64,000 nucleotides of DNA from Kalmanozyma brasiliensis GHG001. Taxonomy: Eukaryota; Basidiomycota; Ustilaginomycetes; Ustilaginales. This document shows positions 1 to 11,200 of the stretch, piece after piece (position 1 is the first letter of the stretch; each line of letters opens with the position of its first letter). The stretch is taken from positions 124,812-188,811 of the forward strand of contig NW_015961991.1 in assembly GCF_000497045.1 (NCBI RefSeq), given 5' to 3'. The notes below the pieces were generated by a model. The model was not told where the DNA came from. It made no database searches and saw nothing but the letters and a program-made list of their open reading frames with translations. A program made the position numbers and the translations under genes.

Positions 1-534
1 CAGGGGTGGATTCGTACTGCCCTCTCCCGCAGTCCACGCATTGGAATCCCCCCAGGCGAGATGCGTCTCGTTGTACGCACCTACATCCTCCAGCGTGCTA
101 AAGAACAGCGGAGCGACGCGGATCGAGTTGACATCGGCGCTACCGAGAGAAGCATTCCGTGCTCGCGTGTAGGCGTTGTTGAGAATGCTCCAGTAGGTGT
201 TGGCATTGCGCGCGACACCGTGGACGACGATGAACGCCGAGGTCGCATCGGACTCGTCCCGGGGCGTTTTGGAGTACCACGTGAAGATCGAGGTGGTCGG
301 GGTGATGGGGAGGGTGCGAGCGTAGGCTCCGGGGGGACGACGACCGACGGTGGTTAGGGAGTGGTCCCCGATGGTGCCACGGACGTCGGTGAATGCGTCC
401 CGCTTTGCTAGTGAGAGGCCATGCGAAGGAGAGGTGGTGAAGAGAAGGGTGATGAGGAGCGTGACGAGGAGGGGCTGTAGAAGGGCGGTCAGGCCACGCC
501 GTGATGGCGAAGGCGGTGATTCTGCTCTCGACAT
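1..534 (-). CDS. Secreted alpha/beta-hydrolase-like protein, 5' part only
   Basis: I read this minus-strand frame directly: ATG at 534-532, then 178 codons open to the left edge, so the C-terminus is missing. The protein starts with a short polar stretch, then a Leu/Thr-rich hydrophobic segment (about residues 14-38, LLQPLLVTLLITLLFTT) ending near SHGLS, which looks like a signal peptide. From about residue 85 the sequence contains IFTWYSK, then FIVVHGVARNANTYW and later VAPLFFSTLED. The strand-HG-x-x-R pattern is the oxyanion-hole region of alpha/beta hydrolases found in fungal secreted proteins. The nucleophile Ser and catalytic His would lie outside the window, so activity cannot be judged. 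The role is probably an extracellular or secretory-pathway hydrolase; the substrate is unknown. A TATA-like element lies about 72 nt upstream. No intron is needed in the visible part. Confidence 0.72.
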   Translation of the reverse strand, partial: MSRAESPPSPSRRGLTALLQPLLVTLLITLLFTTSPSHGLSLAKRDAFTDVRGTIGDHSLTTVGRRPPGAYARTLPITPTTSIFTWYSKTPRDESDATSAFIVVHGVARNANTYWSILNNAYTRARNASLGSADVNSIRVAPLFFSTLEDVGAYNETHLAWGDSNAWTAGEGSTNPPL

Positions 535-605
535 ACTTCGTCTGTGAGGGTGAGAGGTGAGGGAGACCGACATCGAAGCAGCTCAGACGGGAGGAGCAGC
601 GAGGG

Positions 606-612
606 TATATAT
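606..612 (-). promoter_or_regulatory. TATA-like element of the hydrolase-like gene
   Basis: An alternating T/A heptamer lies about 72 nt upstream of the minus-strand ATG at 534, a sensible distance for a core promoter with a short leader. The only support is sequence and spacing. Confidence 0.4.
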
Positions 613-837
613 CAATCGACGTCGATGAAGGCAGATGCGGTCGGCTCAAGACTTGAAGAGCTTCTTCATCACCAGGCTGAGCCGACTGGCGCCGATCCTG
701 GCCAAGGGATAGTGGCGACGCTCGATGGGCGCAAAAGCAAGACGAGGCTCGACATGGCCCTCACTTCATCTTGGCCACCGCAGCTGAATCAAGGCCACAC
801 CACCCGACTTTCATGTGCTTTCCTTGTGCGCGTTCGT

Positions 838-922
838 CAAGATCAAGCTTGGCGTTGTCAGTCGCCTTACGCTCCGAGACCCTGGACAAGCTCATGACAA
901 GCTTTGCGCAAGCTTGATCTTG
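838..922. repeat. 14-bp inverted repeat with a 57-nt spacer
   Basis: The arm caagatcaagcttg at 838-851 is the exact reverse complement of 909-922. It could form a hairpin or be a paired binding site. It lies well away from both start codons, and no function is evident. Confidence 0.6.
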
Positions 923-2251
923 TTTTTGCTCGCCGCATGTGCGCGGTTGACCGGGCATGTCGGCAGCGCAGAGTGGTACAAATGAAGTCAGGGGAGGCGA
1001 TCGCCGCTGTCACCTGCGCGGTGTTTCAAAGTGGGATCGACCCCGTGCATGAAGGGGGACAAGCGAAGCCGACTCGGCGTTCGGCATGATACACGATTTC
1101 AAATTCAACGTTGTCCAGTGTCGGGGCGAGTCGTGAGGGCGAGGCGTTTGATTGATTGATCATGCCGCCGGTATTCATTCCCAGCGGGGTTGACCGCGGC
1201 GATCTCATTGGTAGACCTGGCGCAACCGCCCTACGACCGCTTCTTGCCAGTCGTCAGAAGGCAAATGACCGCTCATGGTTCACCCTCCGTGCTGATCACA
1301 TTGCGATGAGCCGGATGTTCACAGGCCCTTACGAGAACGAGAGATCATGGGATGCAGCAGGGAGTTGTCTGCTCGGCGCTTGGCCCTCGGCTAATCAAGC
1401 AAACGTCAATTCTCGACGCGACAAAACGACGCGTTTGCTCAGCTCGCTGGCGGCGATGAAGAACAACACTTTTTTGTCTTTCGCCGAGGTGTCACCTTTC
1501 GGTGCCAAGGCTTGAAAGGACCATGCTGGTTGCCTGCCAAGACGCCGAGCGGGCGATCAGGAACGCAAGAGCCTTGATCTGCGAGGGTGGCTGCAAAGAT
1601 AGCTCCGGCTCGCTTAGGGCCGCACGCCGATGTGAGAGCAGATCTGGTGGCGACGCAACCCGATCTTGGGTCAAGCAGCCCGTCGTATGAGGACGCCTTC
1701 GCTCAGACATAATACCTCGATGGGAGACATTCAGAGCCTAAGACCTGGACTGTTGATGCTGCAGCCGGTGAGATGAGCAGGGCAGCTCGCTACGATGGAT
1801 CTCTTTGAGCTTTTTGCGACCTCAATTTCGGCTCGTCTTTCTTCTCATCATTTGCTCAGGCTGCAATCATTGCTTTCACCATACCTTCCACCGTCGTTCA
1901 TCCGCGAATCGGGTCAGTGCTGCTACGCCTAAGTAGAAGGCACCATGCACCATGATGAGCACATGTCACAAGCAATCTGCCGGTGTGTACCTCTGGTTGA
2001 GCATCTGACAGGCGCCACGGTCAAATTTCGAGGGCTTGAGTGTTAGACCGAGTTTGTCGTTGTGCCTTCAGGGAGGCGCGCCGTGCCACACGCTTCCCTC
2101 GCGCGAAAAGACCAACACTTTCACAGCAAAAGGGGTCCAGCACAGCAACCCTCGAGATCAGGGCTCAGTCGCATCCTTTCCCTTCTCGCACCATCATCAT
2201 TCCAACGCGCTCCGATCTCTTTTCAAGAGAAGCGCGCATATACACGCCAAT

Positions 2252-5200
2252 ATGGAGGACGCAATAGCTGGCGGCGGCGGCGGCTCCAACGGTCGCTTGC
2301 TCAGCCGTCAGACCAGCGACACCGACTTGCGCTCCAAGGGCGCTCTCACCTCGTCCGATATGTCGCCATCCTCCTCCTCGGCGCGCTTCAATGGCCACTA
2401 TGACACCTCGCGTCTCAAGGCTTACTTTCGCTCGCTCCTCCCTATTCTCCTCGACTCCGAGCCCGAGCTCGTATCCGAGCTTCTTCTCGATACACCAGCA
2501 TGGAACGAGACAGCAGCTGCATTCGTCGGCGATCCCAGCATCATGACCGCCTACGTCAACAAGATCCGGCGTCAGGATGTCTCGTCCGATGCACCCGAAC
2601 ACGAACTGTTCGACTATCAGATGTCGACGCAGGCGTCTTATTCTTCTCTTCACGTCTCGAGCATCGCTCTCATTAAGCGAGTCTCCATCCTCGAGCCTAC
2701 CGTCCCTCTGCCACATCAGCTTCATGTTCTCACCCTCTTCGGTCCAGCTGCTGCTGCTGCCGCCGCGGCTGCCGCTGCGACATCCACAGCGACAGAAGCG
2801 CAACCTGTCACCACAAGCTCTGCCAACGCCGACGATGGCGAGGGCTCGACTGCTGCTTCAGCCGTCCGCGAGAGCCCCTACGAGGCACTCCACAGCGTCG
2901 TCCACAACGTCATGTCGCCCTGGTTCGACGCTTTCGTAGCGAGCAAAGCACCCAAGGACAAGGCATTAGTATCCGGTGCAAAGACAAAGGAAAGCGATAC
3001 CAAGATGGGCATCCCCATGGCAAAGCGCAAGTTTGCCGAGCTCGAACTCAGTCTCTTTCATCTGCAGCAGAACGTCGACATTCCCGATATCATCCTCTCT
3101 ATCCACCCTGTTGTGCGTGCCGCCGTGGAACGATGCCATGCCGCTGGCACACGCGTCAGCGTCGAAGCCGTCGAGCCAGCGTGGCTCCTGCAGGACTCTT
3201 CCTTCCTCAACAAGCTCCAGTCCGACGTCAACTCGTGGGTCAAAGAGGTCCAGACCATCACCAAGCTCGACCGCAGCGTCGCTTCCGGCACCGCTTCGCA
3301 GGAAATCAACTTCTGGCTCTCCATGGAGAAGGCGCAAGAGTCGATCGAGCAGCAGCTTCGCTCGGATCCCATCGTGCTCACCCTCGACATCCTCAAACAT
3401 GCCAAGCGTTTCCACGCCACCGTCTCCTTCCTCGCCGACACGGGTCTTAAGGACTGTGCCGAAAAGACCCACAACTACAACCTGCTCATGAAGGACTTCC
3501 CCATCAACGAGCTGCTCTCCGCCACAGATCTCGACAAGTGCGCAGATGCGCTCAGCGCCATCTTCAACCATCTCAACAAGAAGCTCCGCATCAGTCCCTA
3601 CCCGGTCAAACGTGCGCTTCCCCTCGTCGAAGCCATCAGCAGAGACCTCAACGATACACTGCTTAAGGTCTTGGCGTCGCAGCGGATCATGTGGCAAGAG
3701 TTCCCGCGCTTCTGGGAGACCGTCTCGGCGGCGGCCGAGGTGTTCCAAGTCTGGGACGAGCTCATGAAGGACTTTGTCAACATCGCCAGAGAAGTGACAC
3801 GCAAGCGGTCGGAAAAGTTTTTGCCGATCAAGATCAACCCGGCTCATGCCAAGCTGCGCGAACGACTCAACTACATCGGCGCTTTCCGCAAGACGCACGA
3901 GCAGCTGCGCGCCATGGTCAGCTCCGGCAAGGGGCTCACCATGCCTGGTGCGGTCAGTGCAGGCACCGTTGCCTCGGCCAACGATAGGCAGGTGGCTACA
4001 CAGAACCTTGCCGGAATCGAGATGAGCGAAGAAATCCGTGCTGCCTATGATCAGGTCAAAGTCATCGACGTGCTCGACGTCTCGCAGGAAGGGACCGAGA
4101 TCTGGACTACAGCCGAAGGCGCCTACAACGAGCGCGTGGCGCGGGTCGAGAACAGCCTCATCGCACGTCTGCGTGACTTGCTCGGCCAGGCCAAGTCCGC
4201 CCGAGAGATGCTCCGCGTTCTGTCACAGTTCAACAGCCTCTTTGTGCGTCCCAAGGTGCGAGGCGCCGTGCAAGAGTATCAACAGCAGCTTCTCAACAGC
4301 GTCAAGTCCGACATCAAGGCACTTCACGATAAGTTCAAGGCACAATATCGCCCTTCCGAGGCCAACCACATGAGCCAACTGCGCGACGTGCCCGAGATCG
4401 CCGGTGCCATCATCTGGGCGCGCCAGATCGAGCGTCAACTCAACGTCTACATGAAGCGCGTCGAGGATGTGCTCGGAAAGGGCTGGGAGCTGTATGCCGA
4501 GGGCCAGAAGCTGCAGAGTGAGAGCGAGACCTTCCGTCGCAAGCTCGACACCCGACCGCTCTTCGACAGCTGGCTGCACGACATCAACCGCAGAGACATG
4601 AGCATCACCGGCCGCGTCTTTGATGTTACCAAGAACCGCGCAGCAGGCAATGCGTTCCAGCTCAGCGTCAACTTCGACGGCCACACCATCTCGCTCTTCA
4701 AAGAGGTCCGCAACCTCATCTGGCTCAACTTCCAGATCCCGCACGCCATCACCAACCTGGCGAAAGACGCCAAGAAAGTCTACCCCCACGCCGTGTCGCT
4801 CATGGAAACGGTGCGTACGTATAATCAGACGTGCGGCTTGGTGCGCGCCAACCCGGAGATCACCTGCCTCATCGCGCAGGTTTACACCGATGCGCACCAG
4901 CTCGTTTCGCAGGGCATGACATTGCGTTGGGAACACTTTGCCAACATCTACGAAAGCGCACGTGCGGCGTCGTACCTTCCTGGCTCGGGCGGCGAGACGG
5001 GCCGAGAGAACCGTCAGGTCGCCTTTGTTCGCCAGTTCGCCAGCGTCGTCAGCCTGTTCCAGGACAAGACGGCCGATCTCATCGAGATTCAACGTGACAT
5101 GCACTCCACCATCGAGGAGCTCGGCAAGTGCGAGTATCGAAGCGAAGCATTTGCCGAGCGACTGCAGAAGATCCAAAAGACCATCGACAAGCTCAACCTC

Positions 5201-8200
5201 GAAGGCTACCCCAACTTGGACGAGTGGGTCGGCAACCTTGACCGTCTCATCGAGGACGTGCTTCTGCGCAGGCTCAAGTCTGTCAGCGTTGCATGGTGCC
5301 AAGCTTTCGTGCGCCACGGTATGAGCCAAGGCGGGACCAAATCTGGCTCAGTGCGCGGAAACAAAGCTCTTGCTAATGGTGCCAATGGCGCTGGAGCGGG
5401 CGGCATAGACGGCGAAGCGGGAGCGGCTTCCGACAAGATCGTCCTGCAACCCATCACGCATGAGGTTCGCATCCAGAACCAGGTCATCTTCCTCGACCCA
5501 CCTCTCGAGAACGCACGAGCGTCATGGTTCCGACAGCTTCACGAGGCGTTGTCCGTCGTCTGCTGTCTCACAAGGATCCAAAGCTCGCGCTACGAGATCG
5601 GCCTCCAGATGCGCGGCAAGCAACGCGCTACGGAGCAGGACTACACCTCGCTGCTCACCCGCTTCCAGGACGACTCGCTCACCAGGCCCTTCGTGCTCAT
5701 CGAGGCCAAGCTGGCAGAGGTCGGCAGCTACGTGTCCAAGTGGCTTCAGTTCCAGTCGCTGTGGGACCTTGAGACCGAGCACGTCTTTGCACGTCTCGGC
5801 GACTCGCTGGCCAGCTGGCAGCAGCTGCTCGCTGAAATTCGTCGCACCCGCGCCACCTTCGACAACTCGGACTCGCAGCGATCGTTTGGCATCTGCGTCA
5901 TCGACTATGACCAGGTCCAGAGCAAGGTCAACGCCAAGTACGATGCCTGGCAGCGCGACATTCTCAATCGCTTTGGCACCAAGCTTGGCGCGGCCATGCA
6001 GGAGGTGCACGCCGCCGTCGCCAAGGCACGCGTCGAGCTCGAACAGCACAGCATCGAAGGTAGCTCCACCGCTCAGGCCGTCACCTTCATCACCTTCGTC
6101 CAGGATCTCAAGCGCAAGACCAAGGCGTGGCAGCCCCAGATCGAGCTCTTCGGCACAGGTCAAAAGACGCTCGAGCGACAGCGTTACATGTTCCCTCAGG
6201 ACTGGCTGTATGTCGATCAAGTCGAAGGAGAGTGGAGCGCTTTCCAGGAGATCCTCGGCCGCAAGAACGCCAGCATCCAGGATCAACTCGCTGGTCTACA
6301 GATGAAGATCATCGCCGAGGACAAGATCGTCAGCGACAAGATGACCACCATCATCAGCGAGTGGGAGCAGCAGAAGCCCATCCAAGGTACGCTCAAGGCA
6401 GACGGCGCCATGAATACCATCAACGTCTTCGAGACGCGTGTCTCCAAGCTTGCCGAGGATCGTGCGCTCGTGGTGCGCGCAAAGGAAGCGCTCGACCTCG
6501 AGCATACGCAGGATGACCGCCTCGAACCTGTCTTTGAGGAGCTGCGCGATCTCAAGACTGTCTGGACTGCGCTGTCCGGCACATGGAGTCAGCTCGCCGA
6601 GATTCGCGACACAATCTGGAGCAACGTGCAGCCGCGAAAGCTTCGACAGCAGCTCGATGGTCTGCTGGCGCAGACACGCGACATGCCCAGCCGCATGCGT
6701 CAGTATGCTGCGTTCGAGTATGTCCAGGAGCACGTGCGGGCCTTGCTCAAGAGCAACCCGGTCATCTCCGACCTCAAATCCGAGGCGATGCGCGAGCGTC
6801 ACTGGCGTTCGCTTTTCAAGCAGCTCAAGGTGCAGGATCACTATTCGGCCAGCAGCATGACGCTCGGCACCGTGTGGGATCTCGATCTCAAGAGGCACGA
6901 CGTCATCATCAAAGCTGTCGTTGCTCAAGCACAGGGAGAGCTGGCGCTCGAAGAGTACCTCAAGCAAGTGCGCGAGGCGTGGACCAACTACACGCTCGAC
7001 CTCGTCAATTACCAGAACAAGTGCCGGCTCATCCGTGGCTGGGACAACCTCTTCCAGCTGGCCGGTGACAACCTCAACGCGCTGCGAGCCATGTCGATGA
7101 GCCCACACTACAAGGTGTTTGAAGAAGAGGCGTCGCTGTGGGAAGACAGACTGTCCAAGATCTCGGTGCTGTTCGACACCTGGATCGATGTCCAGCGTCA
7201 GTGGGTTTACTTGGAAGGCATCTTCAGCGGCAGCGCAGAGATTCGTCACATCCTGCCGGTCGAGAGCTCGCGCTTCCAGAACATCAACACCGAGTTCCTC
7301 ACGGTAATGAAGAAGGTGTACAAGTCACCCTTCGTGCTCGACGTGCTCAACATTCCCGGCGTCCAGAAGAGCTTGGAGCGTCTCGCCGACCTGCTCAGCA
7401 AGATTCAAAAGGCGCTTGGCGAGTACCTCGAACGCGAACGTGCCAACTTCCCACGCTTCTACTTTGTCGGTGACGAAGACTTGCTGGAGATCATTGGCAA
7501 CTCCAAGGACACGGCACGCATCCTCAAGCATCTCAAGAAGATGTTCGCAGGTATCGCGACGGTCGAGCTCGATGAGGGCACAGGCATGCTGACCGCCATG
7601 GTCAGCCGCGAGGGCGAGTCGGTGCCCTTCCGCACGCCCATCCTGCTCAAGGACTACCCGAAGATCAACGATTGGCTGGCCAAGGTGGAGAGTGAGATGC
7701 GCGTCTCCCTCGCCGAGCTGCTGTCGGAAGCTGCAGCCGAGCTCGAGTCGTTCTACGTCAGCACCGACTCGCTGACCCTCGAGAACTTCCTCGCATGGAT
7801 CGCCAAGTATCCAGCACAGCTCGTTGTTCTTGCCGTGCAAGCGAGGTGGACAGCGATGGTCGATGAAGCGTTCGAGAGCGGCGCCGGGCTGCAGCATCCT
7901 CTCGATGTGGTGCTGCGTGGACTCGACTTGCTCGCAGACACGGTGCTGACTGATGTCGAGGCGCTGCAGCGACGCAAGTGCGAGCATCTCATCACTGAGC
8001 TCGTTCACCAGAGAGACGTCATTCGCCTGCTGATGTCGCAGCGTGTCGAGAGTGCTCGCGACTTCAACTGGCTCTCGCAGATGCGCTTCTACCTGAACCG
8101 CCAGATCGAAAAGCCGCTGGACCGACTCACTGTCCAGATGGCCAATGCCACCTTCCCTTACGGCTACGAGTATCTCGGCGTCCCTGACCGTCTCGTTCAG

Positions 8201-11200
8201 ACGCCGCTGACCGACCGCTGCTACTTGACGCTGACACAAGCGCTCCACTACAAGCTCGGCGGTGCTCCCTTCGGTCCCGCCGGAACGGGCAAGACCGAGT
8301 CGGTGAAAGCGCTCGGAGTGCAGCTCGGCATGTTCGTCATCGTCTTTTGCTGTGATGAGACGTTCGACTTCCAGGCTATGGGGCGCATCTTTGTCGGTCT
8401 CTGCCGAGTGGGAGCGTGGGGCTGTTTCGACGAGTTCAACCGACTCGAGGAGCGCATCTTGTCTGCTGTCTCACAACAGATCCAGAGTATCCAGCAAGGC
8501 TTGGCCGACTCGAGCGGCAACGCTACGAGCAACGAGATCGAGCTGCTTGGCAAGCGTGTCCCCCTCAACGACCGCGTGGGCATCTTCATCACCACTAACC
8601 CTACGTACGCCGGTCGATCCAACCTGCCCGACAACCTGAAGAAGCTCTTCCGCAACATGGCCATGACGCATCCGGACCGCGAACTCATCGCCCAAGTGAT
8701 GCTGTTCTCGCAAGGCTTCCGAACGGCCGAGAGGCTCGCTTCCAAGATTGTCCCCTTCTTCAACCTGTGTCTTGAGCAGCTCAGCCCGCAGCCGCACTAC
8801 GACTTTGGGCTACGTGCGCTCAAGGCGGTGCTCGTCAGCGCCGGCTCGCTCAAGCGAGAGCATATGCTTCGCGGCGATGACGACGCTGCAAACGCTGGCA
8901 GCGTGGTGTCGGTCGACGTGTCGGAGCAGGAGATCTTGATCCAGAGTGTTTCCGAGACGATCGTGCCCAAGCTCATCGCCGAAGACGTTCCGCTGCTCAA
9001 AAGCTTGCTATCCGACGTCTTCCCCGGTGTGGAATACAAGCCGGTCAACCTCGATGTGCTGCGTGGCCACATCGCTGCCGTCTGCGCCGAGCGACATCTG
9101 GTGGAAGGTGGCCTCTGGACCGAGAAGGTGCTGCAGCTGTACCAGATCCAAAAGATCTCGCACGGTCTCATGCTCGTCGGTCCATCGGGCACAGGCAAGA
9201 CGCAAGCCTGGCAGGTGCTTTTGGCCGCCCTCGAGCGGCTGGAAGGTCAAGAGGGCGTTTCGTACGTCATCGACCCCAAAGCGGTCTCGAAGGAGAGTCT
9301 CTACGGCACGCTTGACCCTACCACGCGAGAGTGGAACGACGGTCTCTTCACCCAGGTGCTGCGCAAGATCATCGACAACGTCCGTGGCGAGAGTGCCAAG
9401 CGGCACTGGATCGTCTTCGACGGTGACGTAGATCCTGAATGGGTCGAGAACCTCAACTCGGTGCTGGACGACAACAAGCTGCTCACCTTGCCCAACGGTG
9501 AGCGTCTCAACTTGCCGCCCAACGTGCGCATCATGTTCGAGGTTGAGTCGCTGCGATATGCGACGCTGGCGACGGTGTCGCGTTGCGGTATGATCTGGTT
9601 CAGCGACGACATTGTGCGCCCTTCGATGCTGTACGCTAGGTACCTGACGGGTTTGCGCTCGACACCGATCGAGCTGGACGACGACGAGCTGGTTGGTGCG
9701 ATCACTTCGCGCAGGGTCGCTGCGGCCTCTTCCGCGGCGGCAGACGGCACAGGCGAGGTCAGTGCCGACCTGCTGGTCCAGCGAGCCGTGGCCGACGCCC
9801 TGGCGCCCTTCTTCGAAGACGATGGCCTGGTCAATGGCGCCCTCGAATTTGCAAGGACCGTGCCGCACATCATGGACTTCACTGAAGCGCGTGCGTTGTC
9901 GACCCTCTTCTCGCTGCTCAACAAGACCATCCGCAACATCCTCGACTACAACACGCAGCATCCCGATTTCCCGCTCAACCCAGACCAGATCGAAACCTAC
10001 GCGACGCGCCGACTCCTCATCGCGCTCGTCTGGGCCTTCACGGGAGATGCCAAGCTCGACGTTCGCGCCGAGATGGGCGAGTACCTGCGCAGTCACACGG
10101 GCGTCGACCTGCCCTCTCTCGGCCCAGGCTCATCGCTCATCGACTACGACGTCACCTTCTCCGGTCAAACGGTCGAGTGGTCCTCGTGGCTCTCCAAGGT
10201 GCCCACGATCGAGATTGACACCGCTGCCGTCTCGTCCGCCGATGTCGTGGTGCCTACCATCGATACGGTGCGTCACGAGGACGTGCTCTACTCGTGGCTC
10301 TCCGAACACAAGCCGCTGATGCTCTGCGGTCCCCCCGGATCCGGCAAGACGATGACGCTCTTCTCAGCCCTCCGCAAGCTGCCAGACATGGAAGTGGTCG
10401 GTCTCAACTTCTCGTCCGCGACTACCCCCGAACTCATCCTGAAGACCTTCGAGCAGTACTGCGAGTATCGCAAGACACCGTCGGGCATCGTTCTCTCCCC
10501 GACCCAGATCGGACGATGGCTGGTCCTCTTCTGCGACGAGATCAACCTTCCCGCAACGGACAAGTACGGCACGCAGCGCGTCATCTCGTTCCTCCGCCAG
10601 CTGGTCGAATGTGGTGGCTTCTGGCGGATCAGCGACAAATCCTGGGTCCGGCTCGAGCGAATTCAATTCGTCGGCGCATGCAACCCACCTACAGACCCAG
10701 GCCGCGTCGCCCTCTCGCATCGCTTCCTCCGCCACGCCCCGCTCATCATGGTCGACTACCCCGGCGAGATCTCGCTCAACCAGATCTACTCGACCTTCAA
10801 CCGCGCCCTGCTCAAGGTGACGCCCAACCTCCGCGGCTACGCAGAACCGTTGACGGCGGCGATGGTCGATTTCTACCTCGCGAGCCAGCGGAGGTTTACG
10901 CCAGATATTCAGGCGCATTACATCTACAGTCCGCGCGAGCTGACGCGTTGGATGCGGGGGGTGTACGAGGCGATCAAGCCGCTGGAGAGTCTGAGTGTCG
11001 AAGGGCTGGTGAGGGTGTGGGCGCATGAAGGACTGCGGTTGTTTGCGGACCGACTGGTGGATGGGGAGGAGAAGAGGTGGACGGATGGGATGATCGATGA
11101 GGTGGCGGCGAGACGGTTCCCCACCATCGACACGGGTGTTGCACTTGCGAGACCGATCTTGTTCTCCAACTGGTTGAGCAAGGAGTATCGGAGTGTGGAT

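Larger units (their letters stand above)
535..2251. other. Divergent intergenic region upstream of dyn1
   Basis: About 1.7 kb between the hydrolase-like gene (minus) and dyn1 (plus). The short frames here have no recognisable protein features. It must hold both promoters. The frame leading into dyn1 stays open back to 2036 but contains no ATG before 2252. A perfect inverted repeat lies at 838-851/909-922. Confidence 0.6.

Noticed and set aside
1156..1515. 119-codon frame upstream of dyn1
   Set aside because: Short, no recognisable motif, and overlapped by open frames on both strands.
2036..2251. N-terminal extension of dyn1 from position 2036
   Set aside because: The frame opens with TTG and has no ATG before 2252; composition is leader-like.
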